Shown here piece after piece: positions 33,683-43,916 of a DNA stretch of 64,000 nucleotides. The DNA lies in contig KV918848.1 of the NCBI GenBank assembly GCA_002049455.2, positions 1 through 64,000 on the forward strand, in the 5' to 3' direction. Each line of letters starts with the position of its first letter. Positions within the stretch are counted from its first letter, which is position 1. The notes under the pieces were generated by a model that saw nothing but the letters and a program-made list of their open reading frames with translations, had not been told where the DNA came from and ran no database searches. The stretch is from Porphyra umbilicalis. Taxonomy: Eukaryota; Rhodophyta; Bangiophyceae; Bangiales; Bangiaceae. The position numbers and the translations under genes are program-made.

Positions 33683-35191
33683 ATGGTGACGGCGTCGGCA
33701 TTTGTGGCGCCGCTGGCGCACCCGGCGGCCGCTGGAGCGTGGCCGACGGCCGCCACCCGGCCGTGCGCGCGCCGGCCGGCGGTGGGTGGCGGCCGCGTCG
33801 CGCGGCCGCGTCGCGCGCGCGTCGTCGCGTCGGCGTCGGACGAGACGCCTGCCCCCAGGCGGTCCTCCACCGCGGATACCAATGGTGGCACCCCCCCCCC
33901 CGGCACCCCCGCGCGGGCGGCCTTCCCCCCCCGGGTGCGACGGGGGTTGACGCCCGACTTGGCGTTTGGCTACGCCGTCTTTGCGGCGGCGCAGGCCATC
34001 CCGTTTGTCTTCCCCAACTCGGGCAACGTTGGGGACGTGGTCTTTTTCATGGCCACCGCCTCGTCGGCGCTCTACGTTGGCGCCAAGGGCGCCGCCTTTG
34101 AACCCGACACGGTGGAGAAGCTGACGCCGCGGCAGGCGGCGACGGCGCCCATTGGGGCGTCCATCTCGCTCTTTGGCGCCTACTGCCTGCTTCGGTATAC
34201 AGACGTGAATGTGGGGGCGCTGTTCAACGTTTTCACCACCTCCCTCGGCACCCTGTGCGTCAAGGAGATGCTCGATCCGTTGGCCCACGGCGTGCTCCCG
34301 GCGGGGGTGCGGGATTGGGTGGCGCTGCGGTTGGGCGGGGGGGGGGGTGCCGCCGCGGCCGCCGAGTCGGGCGGCAGCGGCCTCGACGCTGGCAACGTGG
34401 TCACAGGGGAGGAGGCCGCGGCGGCGACCGGGTCGGACGGGGGTCCGACCGGCGTCGGGGGTGGCGGCGGCCTATACGTGTACGGGGATGAGATGCTGGC
34501 CTGGGGCGCCGCGCTCCTCATCACGGTTGCGTATCTGACGAAGTCGGGCCCACCCAACTTCCTCCTCTCAAACATCATTGCGGGCGCCCTGTGCGCGCGC
34601 GTGCTCTCCTTCATCCGCCCCGAAAGTTTCGTCGCCATTGCCGGGCTGCTCACGGGGCTCCTCGCGTACGACATCTTTTGGGTGTTTGGCTCAGAGGTGA
34701 TGGTCTCCGTCGCCGTCAGCATCGACACACCCGCCAAGTTCCTCTTCCCCCGCGTCATCTCCCCCGAGGCCGCCGCGGCGTCCACGTCTGCTGCCGCCGC
34801 GTATCCGTTTGCGGTCCTCGGCGCCGGCGACGTGATTGTGCCCGGCGTCTACGCCGCGTTTTGCCTCCTCGCCCTGGACAAGGTGCTCGTGTTTGGGCGC
34901 GACGCGTCGGCGGCGGGCGGGGACGTGGCGGCCGTGCCGGCGGGGCCCTACTTCAAGGCCGCCCTCGGCGCGTATGTGGCGGGCTTGGCCGTCTGCTTTG
35001 GGGTCAACATGGTTTCCCACAGCGCACAGCCGGCGCTGCTGTACCTGGTGCCTGCGCTCATTGGGTCGACGCTCGCGACGGCGGCGGCAAGGGGCGAATT
35101 TTGGCCCGTCGTCCGGTACAAGGCACCGGCGGTGGGGTCCGCGTCCAAGTCCGCCGACGGGGACCCGACAAGGGAGGGGGCAGACGCTTGA
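33683..35191 (+). CDS. SPP: Signal peptide peptidase (GxGD aspartyl protease, A22B family)
   Basis: Intramembrane aspartyl proteases of this family cut type II transmembrane segments such as signal-peptide remnants. The 502-residue frame is intact and has about nine hydrophobic segments. The two catalytic motifs are present: YDIFWVFG (YD, near residue 330) and LGAGDVIVPG (GxGD, near 380), with the conserved QPALLYLVP (PAL motif, near 448) after them. The N-terminus is long, rich in Ala, Arg and Pro with no acidic residues for the first 50 positions, which resembles a plastid transit peptide, so a chloroplast-envelope location is likely but not proven. The ATG at 33683 is the first in the frame after a CT-rich leader. 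A poly-Gly/Ala loop separates the two halves. Confidence 0.9.
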   Translation: MVTASAFVAPLAHPAAAGAWPTAATRPCARRPAVGGGRVARPRRARVVASASDETPAPRRSSTADTNGGTPPPGTPARAAFPPRVRRGLTPDLAFGYAVFAAAQAIPFVFPNSGNVGDVVFFMATASSALYVGAKGAAFEPDTVEKLTPRQAATAPIGASISLFGAYCLLRYTDVNVGALFNVFTTSLGTLCVKEMLDPLAHGVLPAGVRDWVALRLGGGGGAAAAAESGGSGLDAGNVVTGEEAAAATGSDGGPTGVGGGGGLYVYGDEMLAWGAALLITVAYLTKSGPPNFLLSNIIAGALCARVLSFIRPESFVAIAGLLTGLLAYDIFWVFGSEVMVSVAVSIDTPAKFLFPRVISPEAAAASTSAAAAYPFAVLGAGDVIVPGVYAAFCLLALDKVLVFGRDASAAGGDVAAVPAGPYFKAALGAYVAGLAVCFGVNMVSHSAQPALLYLVPALIGSTLATAAARGEFWPVVRYKAPAVGSASKSADGDPTREGADA

Positions 35192-35823
35192 ATGCGGTGG
35201 ATGATGGGGGGAGCAGGGTGTGGACCACCGCCGAATAGCTGCACCCCGGTTCGAGGGGAGAATTAAAATATACAGGGATGTTGTCGGCCTCTTTCTCTGG
35301 CAGTCCCTCCGGACATGTCGGCTGATGTTGGGATTCATTCTAGGCTGCTTACCATGCGACCATCCTCCACTGCGCTTCGTTCTCCTGACTTCCTCTCATG
35401 CGCTCGTTGCCTTCCCAAAGCAATTCCCAACGGGTGTGCTCCTTTCAAAAACCGCTCTGCATGCGTCTTCGTGGCTGGTGGCGACACCCGTTCCATCGCC
35501 CCCTGAAAGGCGAGCCGGAGGAGCGCGAGTACGATGGTTGTGCGAATTTCCGCCGCCACCCTGCCGACCGCAACTGTCGGCGATACAGACGAGTCCATAG
35601 CGGCCTGGTCGCGAAAACCCGAGACGGCCGAACAGAGAGGAAACGGGACACGCGCACCAAAAAAAGTCGTATGTTGCGCGCCACAGCGACTGCGTCGCGC
35701 GCGTTGATCAGCACGGCTGAAGCATCTATGAGACCCCTCCACGCCACCACCCCTACGTCGCCACCTTCACCATTGTGGCGGTCGCATACCGGTAGCGGCA
35801 GCGGCCACACCCGTCGGGGCTAC
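35192..35823. other. Intergenic region between convergent genes
   Basis: Signal peptide peptidase and profilin converge here. No gene is supported; both 3' ends and their processing signals should lie in it. Confidence 0.5.
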
Positions 35824-36770
35824 CTAGAAGCCCGACTCCACGAAGTAGTCGGCAATGCGGGCAATCTCAATGTTGACTTTGCCAAACGTGGCGCCGCCCG
35901 AGTAGGCGGGGTCGTGGACGGCAATGATCACCGCCTGCGAGGTGCGCATGATGATGCAGCCCTGGGCAGACTTACCCTCCTCCTTGCACCGGCCCTGGAG
36001 GAACGGCTGTGGCGGGGAACAGACACGAGCACGCGCGAACAAAAGAAAGGGAAAGGACACAATATGGGGCGACAAGTCAGAGATGGGTTCGGTCGGTGTC
36101 GCAGCAACCATGGGAGCGAAAGGCATTGACAGTGGCAAGAAGGCCAAACGAGCCAACCGCCCTTGTACTGACGGATCCCATAACGTACCACGCCGCCCTC
36201 ATCATCGTCAACCTCGCCGCGGGTGTAGGCATACTTCTGCCCGGCCAGCAGGAAGCCAGTGCTCGCGATCGAGTCCAGGGAGGTTCCGCCCAAGAGCTCG
36301 GCGAGCTTGATGGCCTCCTCGGGAAGGACAGTGTAGCCCTTCGAGCAAGCCCACAGAGACCCGTCGTGGCCATTGATGGACGCATAGCAGAAGCCAGCAG
36401 CCAGCAGCTGGTCATCAATGTACTGCATCGGTCGGGACAAGGTTCCAGACCGTGGGCAATAACGGAAATAACGGCAACGAGCACAAGCAAATAGAGTGGT
36501 GGTTAGAGAAGAGTCCCGACGGTCCACCCGCGACTGCAGACAGAGCTCATAGCAGCACTATAGTATAGGCGGCAGTGTATCGCAGCAAGCCGCCGGCACG
36601 AGTGAGACACCGGCTGGCCGCCATTGAACAGCTGATGAACGGCGAGCAGCCGACGTCGTCGCCAGCTGCGTGCCGTCGTACACCTGCAGTACACAGCAGT
36701 CTCTGGCGCTGCCGACCACAGCCGGTGTAGAGCCCCACCAATTCCTCAAACGTACCGACTGCCACGACAT
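35824..36770 (-). CDS. PFN: Profilin
   Basis: Profilin binds monomeric actin, poly-proline and phosphoinositides and controls actin assembly. Three exons: 36770-36756, 36422-36189 and 35994-35824, giving 139 residues, normal for the family. Exon 1 is only 15 nt and encodes MSWQS, the invariant start of profilins; it is followed by GTACGTTT, and exon 2 continues YIDDQLLAAG, with INGHDGSLWACS and STGFLLAGQKYAYTRGE. Intron 2 begins GTACGTTA and ends CTCCAG. Exon 3 contains GCIIMRTSQAVIIAVHDP and ends ARIADYFVESGF, matching the C-terminal helix. All phases fit. Confidence 0.94.
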
Positions 36771-37807
36771 GGTTGCAACGAGCGGGGAAGCGGTACGGTG
36801 GGTGTGGAGCTTGTGGGTGGTGTGCGAAGATGTGGGAGTCGAAAGGTATACACACGCTCACACACACGGCGGGGGAGGCGGCACGCACTAGCACCGAAGC
36901 GGTAAGGGCCTTTTGAACTGTCCCACCCGGCCCGCACCCGCTCCCCCTCTCCACACACGCACGCGCACACCGGCACTCCCTCTCCGCTGCCCCTCCTGCG
37001 TCAATGCTCTGCACCGCCCAGCACCACCTCACGGCCGCAACCGACCCGGCGGGCGTGGAGTGTTCCCAGTCAGTGACGGCAGCGACGGGCGCCTGCAGGC
37101 TGACCAGACCAGGCGAGGGCACCAGCGGCAGCCGGCACCAGCCACGCGTCCCATTGAGCCAAGCACCCCCCCCCCCCTCACCAGAGGAACGGCCACGACT
37201 CAGGCCGCGCGCGGCCCCTCCCACCTGGTCGCCCCACCACCGCGACCCCCACCGCTGGAGGAGGCTGCCGGCCCGGGGCCGCAGCGCACATCTGCGACAT
37301 TCCCCAGGGAATGGCTCATGCACACACACACAGGGAGTGAGGCCACGCACCCCCCCAGCGCCCTCGGGGGCAGGTGATGTCGCTCGGGCTGCTGACAACG
37401 ACGGTAATAATTAGGCGCGAGCCGGGGGAGGCCTCCTCGAGGACGGAGACGATGGGCCGCTGCTGGGTGTGTGCCCTGCAGAGGGCATCGGTGCCGCACA
37501 CGAAGGATGCTTGTCTTGTAAACCTAGAATGCGATCGACCCGGTCGTCGACAGTCGCCGACCGAGCCGACCACCTTCAGCCAGACTTCGCTTGTAATTCA
37601 CTCCATGTCGATTACATCTTCCAGAACCAGGGGTCAATCTAAGTTCTTGTTTGTCCACGACCTAGCCGCAACTGACGAGCGCTCGATCAGAGTGGGCACG
37701 TGTTGCGCCCGAGCTGTGGGTGTCGAGACGTTGTGACCTGTTGTTTCCGTCCTCACCCCTGTTTGCTACTACCCTGTGGCCTTTCTTGTCGCCGGAGTCC
37801 ACCGACG
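36771..37807. other. Intergenic region between divergent genes
   Basis: It lies upstream of both profilin (leftward) and NDUFS5 (rightward). I see no gene. A CACA-rich stretch (about 36.85-36.87 and 37.32 kb) and a C run near 37.17 kb are the only obvious simple sequences. Confidence 0.5.
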
Positions 37808-38428
37808 ATGGCGTCTGGTGGCGTCGGGACGCGGGGCACCTCGGGTCGGTGTTACTCGCTGTGGATGGACTACAGCCAGGTGCGTTGGCGGGCCCTCCTT
37901 TGCGTTTGGCATTGCTCTCCGTCGCTACCAGGCAGTTGTTCATGGCTGTTGCGTTGGTGGTCGCCCGTATCCTTCTTTCTTCTGGTAGCTGACCTGTTGA
38001 GCTTCGGTCGCGTGACCTCTATTTTCTCTACGTGCTTTGGCTGAATTGTTTTTGTTTTTTGTATCAGTGCGTCGACGACGCGGCCGTCCCGACCGCCTGC
38101 CTGGATGTTCGGGACGATTATATCGAGTGCTTGCACCATTACAAGGAGGTACGTGGCCATCCTTGTTCACTTCTGCTTCCTCCGTCTGAACCGATGCACA
38201 TCCCGACTTGTGGCAGCTTCCACTGGTTCAGTGAGCTGACCCTTTGCTTCTCCGTCTGGATCCGCCTTCCACATCTGGCTTTTCTTTTTCCCCGTCGTTG
38301 GCTTGCCACAGTTCATGCGCATGAAGGTCGTAGCAGCCGAAATGGTTGCCAAGGGCCTGAAGACGGTTGGGGAAAAGCCGCCTCCATCAGCGGCAACGCC
38401 AGCGGGACACGGGGGAGGGGGCCACTGA
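37808..38428 (+). CDS. NDUFS5: Mitochondrial complex I subunit NDUFS5 (15 kDa type)
   Basis: This small accessory subunit of NADH:ubiquinone oxidoreductase sits on the intermembrane-space side and carries twin cysteines. Three exons: 37808-37879, 38068-38148 and 38312-38428, 89 residues in all. Exon 1 encodes MASGGVGTRGTSGRCYSLWM, very close to the plant start MASGWG.TG.KGRCYDFW. Exon 2 gives ACLDVRDDYIECLHHYKE, matching the plant LREDYLECLHHSKE. Exon 3 is a charged helix and a Gly/His tail. Intron 1 begins GTGCGT, the only non-GTACG donor found here; intron 2 begins GTACGTGG. The cysteines of the CHCH-like core are present. Confidence 0.9.
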
Positions 38429-38770
38429 GTCTGCATCCGCACCGCGGCTGTAGTTGTCGATGGGGGGTGCACGGGTGGGCGCACGAGTGGGTGCACGGGG
38501 CCAAGTTGCTGGAGCGCGGAGAGGAGGTGGACATGGCAAGGTCGTAAGAGAGGCGACAAAGCAGGGTGGCAAGAGTGCCAAGCACGTTTATCGGGACCAC
38601 GAAGCGTGCGCTGTGCCGCCCTCCTCGCGACAGCACACGAGGGGGAACGTTGCGGCGCAGCACTGCCGAATCAAGCAAATCAAAAACAAGAAAGAGACGA
38701 CTCCCATCCGTCCACAGCCGCAGCAGCGCCCATGGATAGGGGGAGGTGGCGCCTACAGGACGATGCCTCG

Positions 38771-39203
38771 TTACTGCCCCGCATTCTTGGCCCGCTGCTC
38801 CGCCTCGTACTTGACGTACCACTCATCAATGTTGGCCTTGTAGCCCGTGTGCCACGCACGCCACACACCCCCAGCCTGTGGAATGGCACGAGCAATGACG
38901 CAACGAGACCAGGAGCAACCAACAAAAACGGCCCATGCCCACAGGGTTAGGTCCCACTCCTCCACGAGCTACGGGCCACACGCTGCCGTTTCCCCTCGTC
39001 CCACTCCGTTCGCCGCCACGGTTCCCCATGCACACGCATCGGCCGAGAGCAAGCCCGCAACACCAGCAATGGGTGGTCCGACTGCGACACACCCGCGGCG
39101 CCCACCCGCAACGTACGCCAAGCGCCAGCGCAGCGCCAAGGAGGATCTCCTTGGTCGCAGACACCTTCTTCGTCAACGCGTTGGCGGCAGCGGCCCCCGA
39201 CAT
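38771..39203 (-). CDS. COX5C: Cytochrome c oxidase subunit 5C (plant-type)
   Basis: A small single-helix subunit of mitochondrial complex IV. Exon 1 is 39203-39117 and exon 2 is 38875-38771; the intron begins GTACGTTG and ends TTCCACAG at phase 0, giving 63 residues. The helix and flank ATKEILLGAALALG joined to AGGVWRAWHTGYKANIDEWY match the plant COX5C pattern VKEIFIGLTLGLAAGGLWK. There is no cleavable presequence, which is normal for this subunit. The gene converges on NDUFS5 with about 340 bases between stop codons, so two nuclear respiratory-chain genes are neighbours. Confidence 0.87.
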
Positions 39204-40688
39204 GGTGGCCTGTGGGGTTGGGGGACGGAGGGTGGAGAGCAGGGGCAGCAAACCGGGGGTGTTTTGGCCCGACACCCCGGTGAGGTGTACGAGTGCGAGA
39301 CCGCCGAGCACCCGTCAGCATCACGCACAATTGAGGCAAAAGATGCAAAAACAGAGCCTCACGGTAGCACAGATCAGCGCCACAGAGGCGCCTCAGCGTT
39401 GGATCTTGGCTGGCGGTGGACCGCGCCACGCACCTCACCGGCCACCCATGCGCAGCGCCTCAGACGACGCTGCCGTCCGCGCAAAACACCGGCCATAAAC
39501 AGGTGCCCCCTCAAGGACAATAAAAGACCTCACGGAACATACGTCAACGGCGAGAACGAGGGCGTCCGAGTTGCCGAAAGATAGGGAAACGCAGGGCACA
39601 AGGAGGCACAGGGCGACGGGGATGAGGCCGGGGGCTTTGCTCTGTGGCCCCCGGAACAAGATGGTTCGCTCCCGCCTCGACTACTTTGTTGTGGAAACCC
39701 CATTTGGTGGGTGCAATTTTGTTGGAAGTGGCCACATTTAAGTTGCTCAGTGGGGACCTCGGCCACCGCCCACGCGTTGACTTGCGCCCTTGATCCGCGG
39801 TCTGCCACCACCGCGGGTGGGCGCGACCGGCTCGCCCCCCCCGCCCCCCCAGCATGCGGAGGGGGCAGAGTCTCCCCCCCCCCCGAGTCTGCTCTGCTCG
39901 CAGAGCAGACTCGGCACGCCTCCCCCCTCCCCCCCGGCGTGCCGCCGGCGCCCGCGGCCACGGCCGCCGGCGCCCCCCCCCCCCCCCCCGCGTCGACATT
40001 GGCGGCGGCTCGTGGGTGCCATGGGCGCCCCCGCACCGCCCGCCCCGCCCCGCCGGCGCGCGCGGCGGCCAGCCGCGGCCCGCGGTGCGGTGGCGGCGGC
40101 CGATGCGGTGGCGCCCCGCCCGGCGGCGGCGCCGCCCCGGGGGGGGCCCCGACCGACCCCCGCCGCGGCGCCGCCGACGGCGGGTGCCGCCGCTCTGGGT
40201 GCCGGCACCGCAGCCGCCGGGCGGCGGCGGCGGCGGCGGCGGCGGCGCCGGGGGGGGGCAGCAAGCGGCCGCTGCCGCCTGGGGGGGGTTGGGTGACTGC
40301 CGGCGGCCGCCGGGGGGCCCGCCGTGGACCGTCGGCCGCGCCCCGACCGGTGCCGCGCCGGCCGGTCAAGACCCCGCCGACCCGCGGCGTGCGGGCGACC
40401 CGCCGCGGCCGCCGTGTGGTGGCCACCGACAAGCGTGGCCGGCGGTCGCCGGCGCGGCTGCCGCCTCGCCACCCAGTGTCGGCCCGCCGGTGGGCCGCCG
40501 CCGACGCCGCGCTCGCCGGCCGTCGGTGCGTCGCCTCCCCCTCCCCCCCCCCCCCTCCCCCTGCGACGGAGCGGCCGGCGCAGCGGCGGCCGCCCCGCCG
40601 AGTCGCTCCCCCCCCTGCCGCCGCCGACCGATGCAGCGGGCGGCGGCCCCCCCCCTCCCCCCCCCCTCCCCCCCCCCGGCGGCGCGCC
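39204..40688. other. Intergenic region, GC-extreme in its right half
   Basis: From 39.8 kb on it is almost pure G and C with many runs of ten or more C; the long open frames in it are composition artefacts. It contains the promoters of COX5C (left) and the sulfotransferase (right). The frame of the sulfotransferase is open far upstream, but the peptide is Pro/Arg-rich and has no ATG before 40689. Confidence 0.5.
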
Positions 40689-41796
40689 ATGCCCCGGTCG
40701 CCCGACGCCCCCGGGCACGACCTGCGGCTGTATTACGGGCTCGCCCTCCTCCTCCTCTGCGTCACCGCCACCGGCTGGTCCCGCGCCGACACGGCCGACC
40801 GGTGCGCCGCCGCCGCGTCGTCGGCGGCGAGCGCCGCCGCCGCCACGACGGCGGCGGCGGGCCGCCTCGCCGCCGCCCGCGCGGCGGTGGCGTCGCTCGA
40901 CGGTGCCGCCGCCGTGGCCGCCGCCGTTGCCGACGTGCGGTCCACGGGCGGCGGGCGGCGGGCGGCGGCGGCGGCGGCGGCGGCGACCGCCGCCGCCCGC
41001 CGCCTCCCGCCGTGCGCGGCGGGCGGGCGCGCGGCGAGCTTCCTCCTCCTCTTCATGGGCCACAGCGGCAGCACGGCGGTGCTGTCAGAGATTGTGCAAC
41101 ACTCGGCCGTCGTCGGCGCCGCCGCCGGCCCCGAGCCGATCGACCACTTTGAGTACGCGGCCAACACGAGCCTCGCGCTCGCCTTTACCCGCCGCTTCCT
41201 CGCCGACGGCATTGCGGCGGGCAAGGTGCCGGGCTTTAAGCTCCGCCCGACGCACGTGGCGGCCGACCCGGCGGGCTTTCGGGCCGTCGTCCGCGACTTT
41301 GGGGTGCGGTTGATTTGGAATAGCCGCGCCAACCTGCTCAAGCAGGCGGTCGGGGAGTACCGCTACCGCTACTTGCGCGACGAGTCGGTGGTGGAGGGCC
41401 TCCGCGACGGGCAGACGCTTGCCGCCAAGTGTGGGGGCACCGCGGGCGGGTGCGCCGTCAATGTGACGGATATGCCCTACTTCCACTCGGTGCTCCGCGA
41501 CCTCGTCCGCAACGACCGGCACGTGGAGGAGGCGGTCGTCGCCCTCGGCGTCGACGGGTGTGTGCTGCCCCTCCCGTACGAGGAGTACCTCCACGGCCGC
41601 GTCGGCGCCATGCGGCGGGTGTACGGCTTCCTCGGGCTCCCCGTGGAGGACCACCCGCCGTCGCGCCAAAAGGCGACGCACGACAGCCTCTGCGAGTCGG
41701 TGGCCAACGTCGACGCCCTGTGCGCGGCCTACTACCCGTGCCGCGACTTGCGGTGGATGCTCGATGATTGGCGCAACGGGTGCGGGTGTGGGGCGT

Positions 41797-41829
<33 letters not shown>

Positions 41830-42029
41830 GGGGGGGGGGGATGGCGCCACCGGGTGGCCGTATTGCGACTTGGAGCGGGACGTGCCGGGCTTTGACGCGG
41901 CCGCCGGGGCGAGGGGCGGGGGGGGGGCGGGGGGGGGAGGGGGGGGGGGGGGGCCTGAGCAGAGACCCGCGCCTGGTCGGCGTCGGCGCGGCGCCGGGCT
42001 GGGGTGTGCGCCCGCCGCGGTGCGGCTAG
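40689..42029 (+). CDS. Golgi-type membrane sulfotransferase
   Basis: Sulfotransferases move sulfate from PAPS to sugar hydroxyls or tyrosines; in algae many act on wall polysaccharides. The frame starts with a short basic tail and one hydrophobic helix (LYYGLALLLLCVTATGW), a type II membrane anchor, then an Ala-rich stalk. The PAPS 5'-phosphosulfate loop is LLFMGHSGSTAVLSEIV (about residue 120) and the 3'-phosphate region is VRLIWNSRANLLKQAVGEYR (about 210), followed by YRYLRDES. Conserved Cys in CGGTAGGCAVNVTD and CRDLRWMLDDWRNGCGC suggest disulfides. The 446-residue frame ends in a Gly-rich tail. After the G run near 41829-41840 a different frame reads more like protein (DGATGWPYCDLERDVPGFD, to 42100), so the true C-terminus may differ. 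The acceptor is unknown. Confidence 0.8.
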
Positions 42030-42698
42030 TGGAACACGAGTTTGGGGCGGCGGGCATGCGCGCCGGACCGACGCGCGCCGCCGCGGGCGGGCCCGCGTGA
42101 CGGCTTGGACGTGGGCGGTCGAGATGATAGAGGCCCGGGGGGGGCGCGTGCACCGCGTGCTGGTGGCGCCGCAATTTTGTAGGCACCCGGGCAGCGGAAC
42201 CCCCGTGTGCTCGTGGCGGGGCGGGCAGCCGCGCACGTGTGCACCCGTGCGCGGCGGACTGGTCGTTGCGGGTATGGCGTGGCAGCAAGACGTGTGTTGG
42301 TCCCTACACGTGCGGATCAACCGACCGACATCATGAGCGGCATGATGCCGCTCGGTCGGCGCGCACAGGGCGGCAAGCGCACCGTGTCGCCAGACCACAA
42401 CGCGTCCCAGGCATCGGTCCACAGCCCGACCCGCCCAGCCCGCACCACCACCGCCACGATCGGCATCACAGCGCGGCGGGCCCGACGGCAACTGCAGCCG
42501 CAGCGAGTGACACGATGCGCAGCACGAAAGGATGGACAGCCGATAGATAACGTTGTTGCCTCCACCTACGGAGCAATTTCGCGGCACATAAAAGAAAACC
42601 AACAAAAAGGGAGAGTACACAACACAAAAAGAAATGTACAATCAGAGGCCCCCAAGGATGGCCCTCCCCCCCTCGGCGCTCAATGGCCGGTTGTGCCG
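42030..42698. other. Intergenic region between convergent genes
   Basis: The sulfotransferase and CRAL-TRIO genes converge here. A/T-richer sequence at about 42.55-42.66 kb precedes the latter's stop codon and probably carries its 3' processing signals. No gene is supported. Confidence 0.5.
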
Positions 42699-43916
42699 CT
42701 ATGGCGACTGCGTCAACCCGTTGGCCGCGTCGACCGCCGCAATCCACCGGCTCGCCGCCGCGTTGGCGTCAAACTGGAGCGTCCCCCCAAAATCCGCCGT
42801 CAACGACTCGCGCGGGATGTGGTCGTACAGCACCGAGTAGGAGGCGCCAAAGGTCTTGAAGCGGCGCTTGACCTTGGCCTTCATAAATGGTCGCACGATG
42901 GCCCAAACCGTGCGGAGCACCAGCGGCTCATGGACCGCGTACATGGCGTTGGCGCGCAGCGGGTAGCAGTCTTGGCACAGGTGGAGGAAGAGGCGGTACT
43001 CTGAGGCCTTCATGTAGCGCACGTAGCGGAGGGCGTAGCCCTCCAAGTTTTGGACGATCACCGCCCCAAAGATCTGCGCCTCCACGTCGGCAATCAACAC
43101 CTCGAGGAGGAAGAGGATGGCCTTGAGGATGGACGTCACCTGCGAGGCGCCAACCTCGTCAACGAGCGCCAACAGATGTCGGGTGACCACCGAGAGGAGG
43201 ACACGGCCGTCCGGGTCGCGGGTCGGAAGGATGGAGAAGGCGCCAGACGTGAGTAACCTCCGCACCAGGTCCCGCTGCGTCGTTGGCAGCCACCCATACT
43301 CATCGTGGAAGCGGGAGTAGTTGGTGTACTCATCAAAGGCGCGGGCAGTGTCAAACTTTTTGCACCGCAGAAAGGCCATGAGGAACTTGTTGTCCCTCCG
43401 CGAGTAGCTGCACGGCGCCGTGGCCGCCGCGCCAAGCGCTGCCGCCGCCGCGGGAGCGGATCCCACCGCCGCCGCCTGGCCGCCCCCAACCCCACCGCGC
43501 TCGTGCTGGCGGATGAGGACGTGCATGGCGGCAATGCCCGCGTGCCGCCGGTCATACGTTTCGCCAAGCTTGCACCACGCGTCCAGCCGCAGGTGCTTGG
43601 GCGGCGCCAACTCGTCCGAATCATCCCGATGGTCCTCTTTGTACGTAGCCGCGCCGGGCTTTACCGCCGCCGCCGCGGTGGGGCCGTCGAGCGCCTCCGT
43701 GCTGGCGGTGGGGCTGGCACCACCGCGGCTCGCCGCCGTGTCGGCCGAGGTGGTGCTGAGGTTGAGGAAGCGGGGGAGCAAACTCGACGCCGCTGACGCG
43801 CCATGGCCGGTGGGGGAGGCGGGGGGCGACGGCGATAGCCGGCCGCCGCGGGCGCCGCCCGACCGAACCCGCGTGAAATGGCGTGCAAAGAGTCCCGCGA
43901 CACCATCGGAGGTCAT
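42699..43916 (-). CDS. Sec14/CRAL-TRIO lipid-transfer protein
   Basis: CRAL-TRIO proteins bind and exchange phosphoinositides, tocopherol or retinoids between membranes. The single-exon frame of 405 residues starts at the first ATG (43916). A disordered N-terminus of about 130 residues precedes a CRAL-TRIO N domain (SRRDNKFLMAFLRCKKFDTA, then RAFDEYTNYSRFHDEYGW). The lipid-binding domain follows: DGRVLLSVVTRHLLALVDEV, GAVIVQNLEGYALRYVRYMK, CYPLRANAMYAVHEPLVLRT, VWAIVRPFMKAKVKRRFKTF, and LYDHIPRESLTADFGGTLQF, the usual closing motif (IP...LP..GG) of the fold. The layout is nearest to the alpha-tocopherol-transfer/clavesin branch; the ligand cannot be told from sequence. Confidence 0.9.
   Translation of the reverse strand: MTSDGVAGLFARHFTRVRSGGARGGRLSPSPPASPTGHGASAASSLLPRFLNLSTTSADTAASRGGASPTASTEALDGPTAAAAVKPGAATYKEDHRDDSDELAPPKHLRLDAWCKLGETYDRRHAGIAAMHVLIRQHERGGVGGGQAAAVGSAPAAAAALGAAATAPCSYSRRDNKFLMAFLRCKKFDTARAFDEYTNYSRFHDEYGWLPTTQRDLVRRLLTSGAFSILPTRDPDGRVLLSVVTRHLLALVDEVGASQVTSILKAILFLLEVLIADVEAQIFGAVIVQNLEGYALRYVRYMKASEYRLFLHLCQDCYPLRANAMYAVHEPLVLRTVWAIVRPFMKAKVKRRFKTFGASYSVLYDHIPRESLTADFGGTLQFDANAAASRWIAAVDAANGLTQSP

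Noticed and set aside
35245-35270. Possible tRNA T-arm at CCCCGGTTCGAGGGG
   Set aside because: Only four pairs form and no cloverleaf can be drawn upstream.
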